Source of the DNA: Bacillus sp. ISL-7
GTDB lineage: Bacteria > Bacillota > Bacilli > Bacillales_B > DSM-18226
Length of the DNA: 18,287 bases
Direction of reading: 5' to 3'
Assembly: GCF_018613065.1 (NCBI RefSeq)
Contig: NZ_JAGGQW010000019.1
Span: 1-18,287, forward strand
In this document: positions 18,080 through 18,287 of the stretch, in pieces
How the letters are laid out: each line of letters starts with the position of its first letter
Position numbering within the stretch: position 1 is the first letter of the stretch
Notes under the pieces: generated by a model
Seen by the model: only the letters and a program-made list of their open reading frames with translations
What the model was told of the DNA's origin: nothing
Database searches by the model: none
Program-made: the position numbers and the translations under genes

Positions 18080-18287
18080 TTGAGTAGAAGATGCGATGAC
18101 TCTTCTGGATTATCTTATGTATCATCATCAGGTTTTTGTTGGTCTAAACCATTTAAAAACTGTAATTCGTCTCAAAACTGCAACAATTATGGACCAGTGG
18201 ATCAACCACCAATGAACCAACCACCAATGAATCAACCACCAGTGATGAACCAACCACCAGTGATGAACCAACCGCCAGTGATGAATC
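18080..18287 (+). CDS. Cys-rich MNQPPV-repeat protein, N-terminal part
   Basis: TTG 18080 has TAGGAGTGA at normal spacing. The first 40 residues are Ser- and Cys-rich (MSRRCDDSSGLSYV, then SGFCWSKPFKNC, SSQNCNNYG), then VDQPP and MNQPP units lead into the MNQPPV repeat that runs off the window. It continues at 2-277 if the molecule is circular. Clustered cysteines at both ends and a Pro/Gln repeat in the middle suggest a cross-linked structural protein of the spore surface or cell envelope. There is no signal peptide, which favours a spore (mother-cell) location. No named family is recognised. Confidence 0.72.
   Translation, partial: MSRRCDDSSGLSYVSSSGFCWSKPFKNCNSSQNCNNYGPVDQPPMNQPPMNQPPVMNQPPVMNQPPVMN

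Noticed and set aside
1..18287. tRNA or rRNA genes
   Set aside because: I looked for cloverleaf arms and conserved rRNA stretches by eye and saw none; a tRNAscan-SE run would settle it.

Overview
The window looks like almost all of a circular plasmid of about 18 kb from a low-GC, endospore-forming Bacillaceae host (Bacillus or Priestia type). Both ends of the sequence lie inside the same 18-bp tandem repeat of one gene, whose 5' part is at 18080-18287 and whose 3' part is at 2-277. This is what results when a circular contig is broken in a repeat array. The host call rests on Bacillus-style Shine-Dalgarno sites, AT-rich DNA, sporulation-type promoters, and families common on Bacillus plasmids (MobV relaxase, DUF3967 protein, MazEF).

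Layout. (1) 17.9-18.3 kb plus 0-1.8 kb: a surface/spore-type module with the Cys-rich MNQPPV-repeat protein, a 107-aa protein behind a sigma-E-like promoter, and a CAP-domain protein with a Trp-rich C-terminus behind a sigma-K-like -10. (2) 1.9-4.8 kb: a catalytic-domain-only tyrosine recombinase, a small acidic protein, two ribbon-helix-helix-type DNA-binding proteins (one with a repeat linker and a C2H2 finger), and a 44-aa zinc-ribbon protein. (3) 4.8-5.6 kb: two small membrane proteins. (4) 5651-7533: a transposase-less Tn3-type element with 38-bp terminal inverted repeats carrying two secreted-protein genes. (5) 7.7-8.9 kb: the probable replication gene behind a structured, attenuator-like leader. 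(6) 8.9-11.4 kb: MobV relaxase, a large palindrome (oriT or single-strand origin candidate), a GC-rich hairpin cluster and a MerR-like DUF3967 protein. (7) 11.4-12.2 kb: MazEF. (8) 12.2-12.6 kb: a Gln-rich protein with a sigma-E-like promoter. (9) About 12.69-13.17 kb: a protein-free locus that folds as a large structured RNA. It is closed by a 16-bp long-range stem, contains GNRA-capped hairpins, and is followed by a terminator. (10) 13.2-17.5 kb: a defence-like module with a DGQHR/DndB-like protein behind three 48-49-bp iterons, a HigBA-type toxin-antitoxin pair, and a convergent HTH-DUF3578(MrcB_N)-HNH nuclease.

The two most unusual points are the large RNA and a set of five 28-bp dif-like sites (11-bp arm, 6-bp centre, 11-bp arm). 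These sites lie at the boundaries between surface module, backbone and defence module: 1911 and 2050; 13170; 17743 and 17800. With the plasmid recombinase encoded beside one of them, this suggests a pdif-like modular architecture in which cargo (spore-surface genes, defence genes) could be exchanged by site-specific recombination. Two toxin-antitoxin pairs, the relaxase and the attenuated rep gene would secure maintenance and spread. All functions are inferred from sequence motifs; no searches were run.
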